NCBI RefSeq assembly: GCF_029626025.1
Contig: NZ_JARUBF010000001.1
Location: forward strand, 2,170,001 to 2,234,000
Length of the DNA: 64,000 nucleotides
Source: Solwaraspora sp. WMMD406
GTDB lineage: Bacteria; Actinomycetota; Actinomycetes; Mycobacteriales; Micromonosporaceae
Direction: 5' to 3'
Below are positions 49,474 through 58,282 of the stretch, one piece after another. The position numbers and the translations under genes were made by a program. Under the pieces are notes generated by a model that did not search any database, had not been told where the DNA came from, and worked only from the letters and a program-made list of their open reading frames with translations. Position 1 is the stretch's first letter. Every line of letters begins with the position of its first letter.

Positions 49474-52293
49474 ATGTTCCGCGCCTTCGCCGTCATCGCC
49501 CGAACCGTGCGCGCCATGCTCGCGTTCACCGCGCTGGCCGGCTTCACCGCCGGAGTCCCGTGGCTGCTGATCGTCACTGCAGGCTGGCCCCTCGATTGGA
49601 TCGGCTGGCCAACCCTCGCAGCGATACCGATCACGAGCGACCTACACACGGCGGTCACGAGTCCGTGGTCCGATCAGATGGTCCTCGCGCTGCTCGCCAC
49701 GATCGGCTGGGTGCTGTGGGCACAGTTCCTCCGCGACACCATCATCGAGATCGTCGAGACGTCCGCCGCCGCGTCAGCAACCCGACGCGGTCAGCCCCGG
49801 CCGCCAACTGCGCGGCGCGGCCCAATTCGCTGGGTTGCCGCTGTGCTCGTCGGGGCGACCGTCGGAGCCGTGCTGTTCGACGCCGCCCGTGTCGTCACCA
49901 GCCCCACGACCGCCAACGCCGCTGACGTTGCCGCCCGTCGCCCAACCGTTGCCGTCAACCCCGCACACACCGACACCCCACAGGCGACGCACCACGACCG
50001 ACGGCCAGCGCTGACCGTCACCGCATCCGCCACCAGCACCGCGCTCCCGCTGACTGGCCACCGAGACAATCCCACCGTCCCCGTCTGGGCACGCGACGCC
50101 CCAGGAGGGACACACCACGTCGTCGCCGGAGACAACCTGTGGGACCTAGCCGCGACCCACCTCAGCGACCCACACCGCTGGCGGGAGATCTACAAACTCA
50201 ACCGGGGACACGAGCAGCCCAACGGGTACGCCCTCACCGACCCCGACCAAATCCACGTCGGCTGGATCCTTGCTCTCCCCGCACGTCAGGCGACACCCGC
50301 GACCGATGCTGAGGCCCCCGCCGCCGACAGCCCGGGCACCAGCACACCAGGAGCCGACGAGGCAGTCCCACCTGCGCCGCCGACCAGTGCCACACCAGCG
50401 CCCAATAGCCCAGAGCCAAGCACACCAACCCCGCGTACCACCGATCCGAGCGCAACCGACGACTCGGCCGAAGCCGACGCACCCCAGGCGGACAACGATT
50501 CGGCCGACGACGAGCCGACCGACGAGGCCGGCATCACGCTGCCTACGCAGGGCTGGATCAGCCTCGGCCTGGCCGCCGCCATCGCTGCCGTCGCCGCACT
50601 GCTGCGCCTACAACGACGACGCCGCGCCCGCCTCACCTTCCCGGCACCGGCCAACATCGCACGGCAGCCGTCCCCGATGCCACCGTCCCTCGCTAAAGCC
50701 GACATGATCGGCAGCCGCAACCTCGGCCGCAACGGCGATGACCACCGACCCGCCAGACCGGCCGTGCCGGCACCGGTCGGCCTCGACGCCGACGCCGCCG
50801 AGGTCAGCCTGTTCCAGCTACCCGGTACCGGCATCGCCCTACACGGCGACGGAGCCATCCCGGCAGCCCGCGCCATCCTCGCCGCTGTCCTCACCACCAA
50901 CGCCACCGAGACCGCCGTCCTACGGCCCGTGGTCGTCACCACCACTGGCCTGCTCAACGAACTCCTCCCCGAGGAAGCCTCGGCGATGGGCCTGGACCCG
51001 GACGGCACCGCCTACGACGGGGAACGACTCATCGTCCTCGCCGACACCGCAGCGGCTGTGACGCACGCTGAAGAAGAAATGATCGGCCGTAGGCGCCTGC
51101 TGGACACCTTCGACGCGAACACCATCACCGACCTCAACGCCCGCCCCGACCACGCCGAGACCCAGCCGCCGTACGTGCTGCTCATCGAGTCGACCAGCCG
51201 CCACGCCGCCCGACTCCAGGCCGTCACCACCCACCGCGCTGCCCTGGACCTGCACCCCGTGATCCTCGGCGACCAAGGAGGCGTCCCTACCGTCGATGTC
51301 GCCACAGATGGCACCACGACAGGCACCGGCGAGCCGTACCCCGCAACGAGGCTGTCCACCCTGGGTGCCGATGGCCTCGCCGCCATCCTGAGCATGCTCA
51401 CCGACGCCCTCGCCCGCCCCGAGGCCGGCACCGACGTCGACGCCCCGCCCGTCGACGCTTTTCCAACCGCGGCCACCGTCGAGACGACCGAGCCAGCGCC
51501 CGTCCAGCCCGCCGACGCACCGGCCCTGGTACAGCTCCGAGTGCTCGGCCCAGTCTCCGTCGCCACCGATGCCGGCCCGATCGCGACGGGAATGCGCACC
51601 GGCTCGTACACCGTCCTGGCCATGCTCGCCGCCCACCCCGCCGGCCGGACCCTCGACCAACTCGCCGCCGCCATGCACCCCGACGCCGACCCGACTGCCG
51701 CCGTCAAACGGGTACGCACGGACATCACCTCCGCCCGGCGGGTGCTGCGCACCGCCACCGGCCACGAGGAACCCATGTTCATCGTTCACGACCCGGCCAC
51801 CGGCCGATACCAGCTCGACCCCGAGACCGTCACAGTGGACCTCTGGCAGATGCTCACCGCCATCAATCAGGCCACCACCGCCACCGACGAGCAGACGGCC
51901 CTCACCGCCTTACGCCGCGCGACCGACCTCTACTCAGGTGACTTCGCCGACGGCCACGACAACACCTGGGCCACCGACTACGCCACCAGCTACCGCCACC
52001 GGATCCTCACCGCCCACGCCCGCATCGCTGAGATCCTCGAGACCGACCACCCCGACCAAGCCATCGCAGCCCTCGAACACGCAGCCGAACTCGACCCAGT
52101 CAACGAAGAGCTGTACCAGCGGATCATGCGCATCCACGGCCGTCAGCAACGCCCCGACGCCGTACGGCGCACCCTGCGCCGGCTGGAGGAACGCCTCGCC
52201 GACCTCGGCGACGCCGAACCATCCCAGGCCACCCGCCGCGTCGCCGAACGGCAGCTCCGACCCACCGCCCCCGTCGCCGGGACACGACCATGA
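49474..52293 (+). CDS. Membrane protein with LysM and BTAD domains
   Basis: 939 residues. Three or so N-terminal membrane helices; a LysM domain near 210-265 (THHVVAGDNLWDLAATHLSD...HVGWILALP); an acidic Pro/Thr linker; another membrane helix (ITLPTQGWISLGLAAAIAAVAALL); then, from about 685, VQLRVLGPVSVATDAG and a BTAD/SARP-like tail with TPR-like helices (QAIAALEHAAELDPVNEELYQR). It links cell-wall binding outside to a BTAD domain inside. It may couple envelope state to assembly or regulation of the Tad machine (inference). Confidence 0.88.
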   Translation: MFRAFAVIARTVRAMLAFTALAGFTAGVPWLLIVTAGWPLDWIGWPTLAAIPITSDLHTAVTSPWSDQMVLALLATIGWVLWAQFLRDTIIEIVETSAAASATRRGQPRPPTARRGPIRWVAAVLVGATVGAVLFDAARVVTSPTTANAADVAARRPTVAVNPAHTDTPQATHHDRRPALTVTASATSTALPLTGHRDNPTVPVWARDAPGGTHHVVAGDNLWDLAATHLSDPHRWREIYKLNRGHEQPNGYALTDPDQIHVGWILALPARQATPATDAEAPAADSPGTSTPGADEAVPPAPPTSATPAPNSPEPSTPTPRTTDPSATDDSAEADAPQADNDSADDEPTDEAGITLPTQGWISLGLAAAIAAVAALLRLQRRRRARLTFPAPANIARQPSPMPPSLAKADMIGSRNLGRNGDDHRPARPAVPAPVGLDADAAEVSLFQLPGTGIALHGDGAIPAARAILAAVLTTNATETAVLRPVVVTTTGLLNELLPEEASAMGLDPDGTAYDGERLIVLADTAAAVTHAEEEMIGRRRLLDTFDANTITDLNARPDHAETQPPYVLLIESTSRHAARLQAVTTHRAALDLHPVILGDQGGVPTVDVATDGTTTGTGEPYPATRLSTLGADGLAAILSMLTDALARPEAGTDVDAPPVDAFPTAATVETTEPAPVQPADAPALVQLRVLGPVSVATDAGPIATGMRTGSYTVLAMLAAHPAGRTLDQLAAAMHPDADPTAAVKRVRTDITSARRVLRTATGHEEPMFIVHDPATGRYQLDPETVTVDLWQMLTAINQATTATDEQTALTALRRATDLYSGDFADGHDNTWATDYATSYRHRILTAHARIAEILETDHPDQAIAALEHAAELDPVNEELYQRIMRIHGRQQRPDAVRRTLRRLEERLADLGDAEPSQATRRVAERQLRPTAPVAGTRP

Positions 52294-53177
52294 CCGGCCG
52301 ACGCCTTCAACGACTGCAGTGGGCGGTACGGGCAACGCTCGCCCTCGGCGTGGCCGCCTCGGTCACCGCGAACATCCTGCACGCTCAGCCCAACCCGATC
52401 TCCCAGGCCATCGCAGCATGGCCACCAATGGCCCTGCTCATCACGGTCGAACTGGTCACCCGTGTACCCGTGCACCGCCGTACGCTCGGCGTCATCCGGG
52501 TGGTCGCCGCCTCGGCCATCGCCGTGATCGCAGCCTGGATCAGCTACCACCACATGGTTGGAGTAGTCGCCCGATACGGCGAAACCGGAACCGTGCCCTA
52601 CCTCCTACCGCTCTCGGTGGACGGGCTGATCATCGTCGCGTCGGTGTCACTCGTCGAACTCGCTGCCCGTCGTCGCGAGGTCGACAACCAACCGCCGACA
52701 CCAGCCACGGCACCGACCACTGCTACCGCCCCGACCGCCGATTCAACGCCGAGCACAGGCGATGCGATGCAAACGCGCCCAAGCCCTCCGTCGGAACGCC
52801 CGAGCACCGACGCCGACAGGCCGCACCTCGGTGTCGTCACCACCAACCAGCACTCGGTAGCGGACCACGTGCCGGACGACTCCGGGTACGGACATGATCC
52901 GGCAAGTGGCACACACGAGTATCGTCACCCAGACACGGACGACGAGGCCGGCGAGGGCCCCGATCTCCCGCCGGACCTGGTACCGCTGCTACCCGCAGCC
53001 CGCGCCGCTCGCGACGAGCTGACACGCGAAGGCCAGACCGTCAGCCGGGATGCCCTCGCGCGTCGGCTTCGCCGCAACGGCCACTCCATCCGCAACAGCG
53101 GTGTGTCGCAGATGCTCGCCGCGCTACGCCGCGAGACGCGAATGGTCAACGGCTCTCGTCCCACGCCCCCGGCATAG
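52290..53177 (+). CDS. DUF2637/SpdB-like membrane protein with C-terminal winged helix
   Basis: 295 residues. DUF2637 at the N-terminus has four membrane helices (RATLALGVAASVTANILHAQ, WPPMALLITVELVTRVPV, AASAIAVIAAWISYHH, PLSVDGLIIVASVSLVE). A Pro/Thr linker leads to a winged-helix motif VSRDALARRLRRNGHSIRNS. DUF2637 proteins are plasmid-spread (SpdB2-type) proteins of actinobacterial conjugative elements. ATGA overlap with the LysM-BTAD gene. Confidence 0.9.
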   Translation: MTGRRLQRLQWAVRATLALGVAASVTANILHAQPNPISQAIAAWPPMALLITVELVTRVPVHRRTLGVIRVVAASAIAVIAAWISYHHMVGVVARYGETGTVPYLLPLSVDGLIIVASVSLVELAARRREVDNQPPTPATAPTTATAPTADSTPSTGDAMQTRPSPPSERPSTDADRPHLGVVTTNQHSVADHVPDDSGYGHDPASGTHEYRHPDTDDEAGEGPDLPPDLVPLLPAARAARDELTREGQTVSRDALARRLRRNGHSIRNSGVSQMLAALRRETRMVNGSRPTPPA

Positions 53178-53611
53178 CCAGCCAGCATTCTCAGGAATAC
53201 TGCGGCAGACGAGAGGAAGCCCCCGTCAACATGACCCTGAAGCAGGACGACGCCCGCCCGCCGCACCCACAGCACTGACCACCCTGTGCTACTGGTCGCT
53301 GACCCGCAGCACCGCCTCCAACGGATGCGTCGAAAGGCATGGACGACGCTTGTACTCTCGGCATGGCCGCCCAGTCCCGCAAACATCCTGCAAGCCCCCA
53401 CCCACTCGTTACCCCAGGCCGTCTCGGCATGGCCCCACACATGATCGGAGTCGCTTGTCGGAGCCCGACGCTCCCACAATCCACCGAAGCTGACTTCCTA
53501 CCTTGTGGACGATGGCATGACCGACCGTGCCGCTACTGATAGCCATCTAGCTGTATCGAAGCTGAACAGAACGATTCATGCTTGACGGCGCGTGCTTCCC
53601 CATAAGGGCTC
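53178..53611. other. Gene-poor degenerate stretch
   Basis: About 430 bp with no frame I can support on either strand; composition is mixed and less GC-rich than the flanks. Confidence 0.4.
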
Positions 53612-54017
53612 ATGGTAGGAGACTTTTTGACCTTGCAGGATCATGTCCAGCGCGCGCTGGATCTCAAGGACGAGCTCGGTCCCTTGCTCCACGGCAACGA
53701 GCGCCCAACCGCTTGGGCGATGGAAGAGAGGTCGACAACGACATCGCAAGTGGCCATTGCTTCTGGGTGTTCACCGACCAGGCACTCAATGTCGTCAACT
53801 GGCCGGGCGGTATGACGAGGTGCCGCCTGCCTACGGCGACCGGCAGTGGCAGCTGCAGGTCAAAGCCAGCCCCGGTATTCCTGATCCTCGCGCGCCGCTC
53901 CTCGTTTTGATTTGGCTGTCTGGCAAACTCGTGCATGGAGGCGTAGTGCCTATGGTGGATGAATTTTTCGCGGGGCGCCTGTGGGAGGTGTTCCGCGATC
54001 GGTCACATCGTGGATAG
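53612..54017 (+). pseudogene. Probable frameshifted small gene
   Basis: One frame starts MVGDFLTLQDHVQRALDLKDELGPLL..., then coding character moves to another frame (RYDEVPPAYGDRQWQLQVKA, VDEFFAGRLWEVFRDRSH) without a join. It resembles one gene split by an indel near 53770. Family unknown. Confidence 0.35.
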
Positions 54018-54069
54018 CGTCGTAGGTACCGCGACAGGCAGTGATGATCGCGCGAAGCGCGCTCGTCAT

Positions 54070-54266
54070 CCCCGCTGCCACACCGCCGACGACGAACCGA
54101 CCAGCGACGGCAAGCCGTGGGCAGGGATGCCGCCGCACGTCGACTACGCCGTAACGTCAACGCCATCGGCGACAGCGGCGTGTCGCAAAGGGTCGCCACG
54201 ATACGCCGCGAGACCCGAACGGTCAATGGCTCCCGCCCCACGACCGAAGAGCGAACGTCGGGCTAG
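54070..54266 (+). pseudogene. Degenerate copy of the DUF2637 gene 3' end
   Basis: The frame reads SGVSQRVATIRRETRTVNGSRP, close to the intact SGVSQMLAALRRETRMVNGSRP at the end of 52290-53177. The upstream bases also align loosely with that gene's winged-helix codons. Frameshifts and missing pieces show that it is dead. Confidence 0.6.
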
Positions 54267-54338
54267 GCGACTTCAGGGTCAATAACCCACCAAACTGATT
54301 CCATCCGAACTTCATCATTATTGAATTGGAGAGCCCTT

Positions 54339-54998
54339 GTGTGGCTAGCAGCTGAAGTAGGCCAGCAGGCGCCACTGTGGCAAACTGCAGTGATCTCGAC
54401 CCTTAGTGGTCTTGTCGGCGGCCTACTCGCGCTAACAGGTAGTTGGTTAACGCAACAATCGACCAAGAAGAGGGAGAGTGAACGCTGGGAACGTGAGCTG
54501 CAGAAACAGCGAGACGATCGGGTTGCTCAGGTCTACCTAGACGCGGCTGAGTTCGCCGAAAACACTCGCGCGTGGCTCAAGACAAGCGGCGACCCGTTCA
54601 TTCGGGCCGAGCTCGCCACCCTTAGCGTACACGAGAATCAACTTTCTGCACGAATAAGGTTGTTTGGCGGCAGATCTGCAAATGCCGTATGGATCAAGTT
54701 CATGGAAGATCTGGGCGTCATCCGAGCCCAAATTGCATATGGAAACATCGCCCACGACAAATATGGCCAGGAGTATCTCGAAGATTCCAAATGTGAGCCG
54801 CGAGCCGAGGTCTCGTCAGTTATTGTACTACTAGCCTTCCGGCAGCTAATCGATGGGCGTGATCAAGTCGACTGGAACGCACTAGAAAGCGGATTCCCGG
54901 AATCCGCGAGCTCCCTGGATCACGAGTCTTATCAAGAGTTCATCAAAGAGTGGTTTAGTTCAAAATGGCGCTCCGCAAAGCTTGGGGGTATCGAATAG
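54339..54998 (+). CDS. Membrane-anchored coiled-coil protein, lower GC
   Basis: 219 residues. VISTLSGLVGGLLALTGSWL is an N-terminal membrane anchor; QSTKKRESERWERELQKQRDDRVAQVYLDAAEFAEN is a long charged helix; then a soluble helical domain. GGAGAG lies five bases before the GTG. Codons are visibly richer in A/T at third positions than in the surrounding genes, suggesting recent acquisition. Function unknown; small membrane coiled-coil proteins of this shape occur in phage-defence and superinfection genes. Confidence 0.65.
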   Translation: MWLAAEVGQQAPLWQTAVISTLSGLVGGLLALTGSWLTQQSTKKRESERWERELQKQRDDRVAQVYLDAAEFAENTRAWLKTSGDPFIRAELATLSVHENQLSARIRLFGGRSANAVWIKFMEDLGVIRAQIAYGNIAHDKYGQEYLEDSKCEPRAEVSSVIVLLAFRQLIDGRDQVDWNALESGFPESASSLDHESYQEFIKEWFSSKWRSAKLGGIE

Positions 54999-55212
54999 GC
55001 GTGGGTGGTGATGGTCTTTTCTTGCAAGGAATAGTCGGAAGGCTGCGAGCCAGCCGGGCCCAGCAGCCTTCCTGTCTAATGTGCCGCAACTCGGAGATCT
55101 TCGGTGTAGCTGGGGACTGTTCACCTGACGTAGGTTGAGTTCTGCATCACCGACAGGGTGGACAACGGCAGAACGAGGTGCCGAGGGTGGAGCTGATACT
55201 CATCGTGGCTCG

Positions 55213-55854
55213 TCACGGGAGACCCGCAACGCGGCGCGCTTCGGTTAGCAGGCGTTGTGCGGTGCGTTGCGGGATGCCGAGTTTGCTTGCCAACTTTGCA
55301 CCAAGCCCACGCCGGTCACGTCCAGCAGTGCCGGCGTCGTTCAGCAACTGGATGGCGGTCTGGAGGCGGGGGTCGTCGGCGTACGGGTGCGGCTTGCGGT
55401 CGCCCGTGGTGCCGGGGGTACGGCCCGTCGATTGTCGACCGGTGCGAGCATCGGCGACAGCCCAGACGGTGCGCCGGTACCACAGGCGTCGTTGCCGCCC
55501 GTCTGGCAACATCTCTGTACGGTCGGGGCGTTCGAGCAGGGTGTCGGGCAGGTTGCGGTAGGAGCCGTAGCCGAGGATCCTCGCTGCCGCACCGGAGCCG
55601 ACGAGGTCATTGGGGTGTCCGCGGCGGTCGACCTTGGTGAGCTCGGCGCGCTTCGCGGCCTGGTGCGCTTCGTGGAATGTCTCGATGTCGTCGAGCCAGA
55701 ACCACTGGCGACCGTCGCTGCGGAAGCCCTCAGGGAAGCCGAATCGGGCGCGGTGGCGGTGCCAGTGGTTGACGGTGGAGTAGGCCGCGCCGGTGTGCGC
55801 GGCGGCGCCGGCCCGGTCGAGGGCTGTCCGTCCGTCGATCACGCGTCGTGCCAC
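55213..55854 (-). CDS. Two-domain helix-turn-helix protein of the mobile element
   Basis: 213 residues from GTG 55854 (ATG 55863 also possible). VIDGRTALDRAGAAAHTGAAYSTVNHWHRHRARFGFPE and VGSGAAARILGYGSYRNLPDTL are two MerR/excisionase-like motifs. The C-terminus KLASKLGIPQRTAQRLLTEARR is a third HTH-like helix pair. It leads a leftward gene block that includes DUF932; likely a regulator or DNA-binding transfer or excision protein. Confidence 0.7.
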   Translation of the reverse strand: MARRVIDGRTALDRAGAAAHTGAAYSTVNHWHRHRARFGFPEGFRSDGRQWFWLDDIETFHEAHQAAKRAELTKVDRRGHPNDLVGSGAAARILGYGSYRNLPDTLLERPDRTEMLPDGRQRRLWYRRTVWAVADARTGRQSTGRTPGTTGDRKPHPYADDPRLQTAIQLLNDAGTAGRDRRGLGAKLASKLGIPQRTAQRLLTEARRVAGLP

Positions 55855-56054
55855 GCCGTTCATCCTCCCTCGCGGGCGGCTCGGTAGCCGCCCGCGTCGT
55901 CGAGGTGGGTGTGGCTCGGGTCGTAGGATCGGCGGTACGCCTGGCCCGGGTATTGGTGGTCGTGTGGCCGGCAGGTGGCCCGGGTGGGCGAGGTGGCCGG
56001 TCGGGAATTGCGCGCACCCTCGGGTGTGCCCGCCGGCCACCGACCCACGTCGAG

Positions 56055-56447
56055 TTAGACGTGTGGGCGCAGCACTCGCCATGCCACCTGCGCCATGCGG
56101 TGCAGGGGCAGCGCGGCGAGTTTGGCCCGGGTAGCGGGTTTAACAGCGTCGTACAGGGTCAGGATTGCGGCGGCGGTGGTCGGGTCCACCACGACCCCGT
56201 CGATCTTGCGTGTCGCGCCGTGCATGGCTTCGCGGAGGACCTCGATTACGCGGGAGTCACCTACGGTCGCGTCGTCGGGGAGTGCGTCGATGTCGGCCAG
56301 TTCTTGACAGTCCGGGCAGGTCACGAGGTGAGGGTCCTCGGTGACGCGGATCAGCGGACCGTTGTCGAGGCCGCAGATCGGGCGAGGACGCCAGACGGAC
56401 TTGGCGTGGGTGTATGCCAGTGGGCGGTGCCGTGAGGTGGTGTTCAC
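56055..56447 (-). CDS. Conserved mobile-element hypothetical protein
   Basis: 130 residues. Contains CPDC and helical DGVVVDPTTAAAILTLYDAVKPATRAKLAALP, a pattern seen in actinobacterial integrative-element genes. GTG overlaps the end of the upstream gene (GTGA). Function unknown. Confidence 0.7.
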   Translation of the reverse strand: MNTTSRHRPLAYTHAKSVWRPRPICGLDNGPLIRVTEDPHLVTCPDCQELADIDALPDDATVGDSRVIEVLREAMHGATRKIDGVVVDPTTAAAILTLYDAVKPATRAKLAALPLHRMAQVAWRVLRPHV

Positions 56448-57100
56448 GACGCTGCCTCGGGGGGCTCGGGCGAGATGCCCATCGGGTTTCCGGGTGTGAT
56501 CCGGCCACGGCCGGCGGCGAGGGTGTCGAAGACCGTCGAGTACGTCTCGTGGAGCAGGGCACGGGTTCGTGCGAGATGTTTGCCTCGTACCATTTTCGCT
56601 GGCATCGCGTCGGCCACCCGCTGGATGAGGCCGTAGATGTCCCGGTTCTCGATGAGGTCGGCGCAGCCGTCACAGGCGGACCACCGTTCTCCCCATGCCT
56701 GGGTGAGTGCGTGTTCGGTGTCTGTGCGGCGGACGCGCGCGGCGTTGTGCCGATTGCGATAGTCGCTGACGGCCACAACCTGCGCGGTGACTCGTCGGAC
56801 ATTGGTCAGCTGGTTCGCACACTGGTAGATCCAGGTAGCGTCGGGTGCGGAGCAGAAATCGCACTCGATGATCGGGTCGGGGATTTCGGTGACCGGTACC
56901 GGCTCGGCTTTGTGGTCGCTGCGTTCGCCGCGCTGCTCGGCCGCGTGGAGGTACTCGACGATGACGCCGTAGGGATTGAAGCGGACGTTCACGCCTCGGC
57001 GGCACCGCCGACAGTAGAGCGGTTCGCCGGTCTGGCCGGGGGGCGTACCGGGTTCGGTCGGCCTGATGGAGTATCCCGGGTGGGGGTGGTGCGAGGGCAT
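56444..57100 (-). CDS. Zinc-ribbon-like hypothetical protein
   Basis: 218 residues with two Cys pairs (YCRRC; ECDFC; ACDGCADL) typical of zinc-ribbon proteins, and a helical C-terminus. TGATG overlap with the upstream gene. Probably nucleic-acid or protein-binding. Confidence 0.75.
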   Translation of the reverse strand: MPSHHPHPGYSIRPTEPGTPPGQTGEPLYCRRCRRGVNVRFNPYGVIVEYLHAAEQRGERSDHKAEPVPVTEIPDPIIECDFCSAPDATWIYQCANQLTNVRRVTAQVVAVSDYRNRHNAARVRRTDTEHALTQAWGERWSACDGCADLIENRDIYGLIQRVADAMPAKMVRGKHLARTRALLHETYSTVFDTLAAGRGRITPGNPMGISPEPPEAAS

Positions 57101-57516
57101 CAGTGTCCGCCTCCGGTCTTGCTGTTGGTGTGGGATCGGTTGAGGTTGGTCGGGTCGAGGGTCAGCGTGAGGCGTAGCCGGGCGAGGTCGATCAGGCGCC
57201 GTAGGAGGCTCGCGGTTCCGTTGGCGAGGTCGGCGTCGTAGTCGTGGGCGATGCGGCAGGCGTCGCGTAGTGCCACGCACGCGGTGACGAAGGCGGTTTC
57301 CAGTGCGGCGTAGTCGTCGGCGCGGGTGCACCACGCGACGTGGGCTGCCGGGTAGGTGCGCTCGGTGCCGTCGGGGAAGCGGAGGGTGTAGCTACGGGCA
57401 TGGGTGGTATGCCGGGTGGAGTAGCTCACGTCGGTGACGGTGCCGAGGCGGTATTCGGTGGCGTCGGTTGGTGCGATCACCCGGGCGGTGTCGCCGTACT
57501 CCATGGATCGGTACAT
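57100..57516 (-). CDS. Hypothetical mobile-element protein
   Basis: 138 residues from ATG 57516 (GGAG at a spacing of 5). N-terminal beta-rich module (YGDTARVIAPTDATEYRLGTVTDVSYSTR...TYPAAHVAWC), then helices. Part of the leftward block; family not recognised. Confidence 0.7.
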   Translation of the reverse strand: MYRSMEYGDTARVIAPTDATEYRLGTVTDVSYSTRHTTHARSYTLRFPDGTERTYPAAHVAWCTRADDYAALETAFVTACVALRDACRIAHDYDADLANGTASLLRRLIDLARLRLTLTLDPTNLNRSHTNSKTGGGH

Positions 57517-57669
57517 CAGGACTCCGTTCAGGGGTGGGTCTGGCTCAGCGGCGAGGTCGAACGGTCGGGCTGGGCCCATGCGAGTAGTCCGCCGTGAGCC
57601 GGAGGGGTGTTGGCCGGTGTGCCGCGCGGCCCGGGGTCGGACCGCTAGCCGCGCGGCGACCGGCGGCGG

Positions 57670-58281
57670 TCAGGCTTGGGTGGCCGTCGGCCCGGCGGCA
57701 CGGTCGGGGTTCGCCGGTTGTCCGGCGGTCCCGTGGGGGTCGAACGGTGGTGTGGCCTTCAGCGGGGGCAGGCTCGGGTCGAGCTTCTGTCCGATGCGGT
57801 CGAGGCTGATCGCTCCGTACGCGGTCAGGTGCGCGCCTGCGGCGAGGGCCTGCCGGCCGGTGAGCAGCACGACGAGGCGGCGGCCGGCCTCGTCGTGGAC
57901 GTGCAGCTCGACGTGGCCGTTGGTCAGCGGCCGGACCGGCATGAAGTGCTCGGCCTGCCCGGTGTGCGGCAGAGCCGTCCTGATCGCCTCGACCAGGGCG
58001 GGCCACCGCTCGTTGACGAGGGCGTCCCACTGTGCGGCGCTTGCGCTGAGATGGGCGTGTTCAGCCTCGCTTGTCGCCTGTTCGGCCAAGGCGTGGGCGA
58101 CCTCGGCCGCCGCGAAGGTGGAGCACATCTCGTTGGCCAGCGCGACCACCGTCTCGGCGGTGGGTGCCGGTGCGTACAGCGGCGTGATGCTGGGCTCGGC
58201 GGGGATGTCTGTGGTCCCGGCGGCGGGGTTCCCGCCGGTACCGGGGCCGGGCGTGGTGGCCCGGCCCCCGTGCCGGCCCAC
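57670..58281 (-). CDS. Hypothetical protein downstream of DUF932
   Basis: 203 residues. A Pro/Gly-rich N-terminus, then a helical stretch (VVALANEMCSTFAAAEVAHALAEQATSEAEHAHL) and a beta-domain. The GTG starts two bases after the DUF932 stop, indicating translational coupling. Function unknown. Confidence 0.65.
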   Translation of the reverse strand: MGRHGGRATTPGPGTGGNPAAGTTDIPAEPSITPLYAPAPTAETVVALANEMCSTFAAAEVAHALAEQATSEAEHAHLSASAAQWDALVNERWPALVEAIRTALPHTGQAEHFMPVRPLTNGHVELHVHDEAGRRLVVLLTGRQALAAGAHLTAYGAISLDRIGQKLDPSLPPLKATPPFDPHGTAGQPANPDRAAGPTATQA

Positions 58282-58282
58282 G

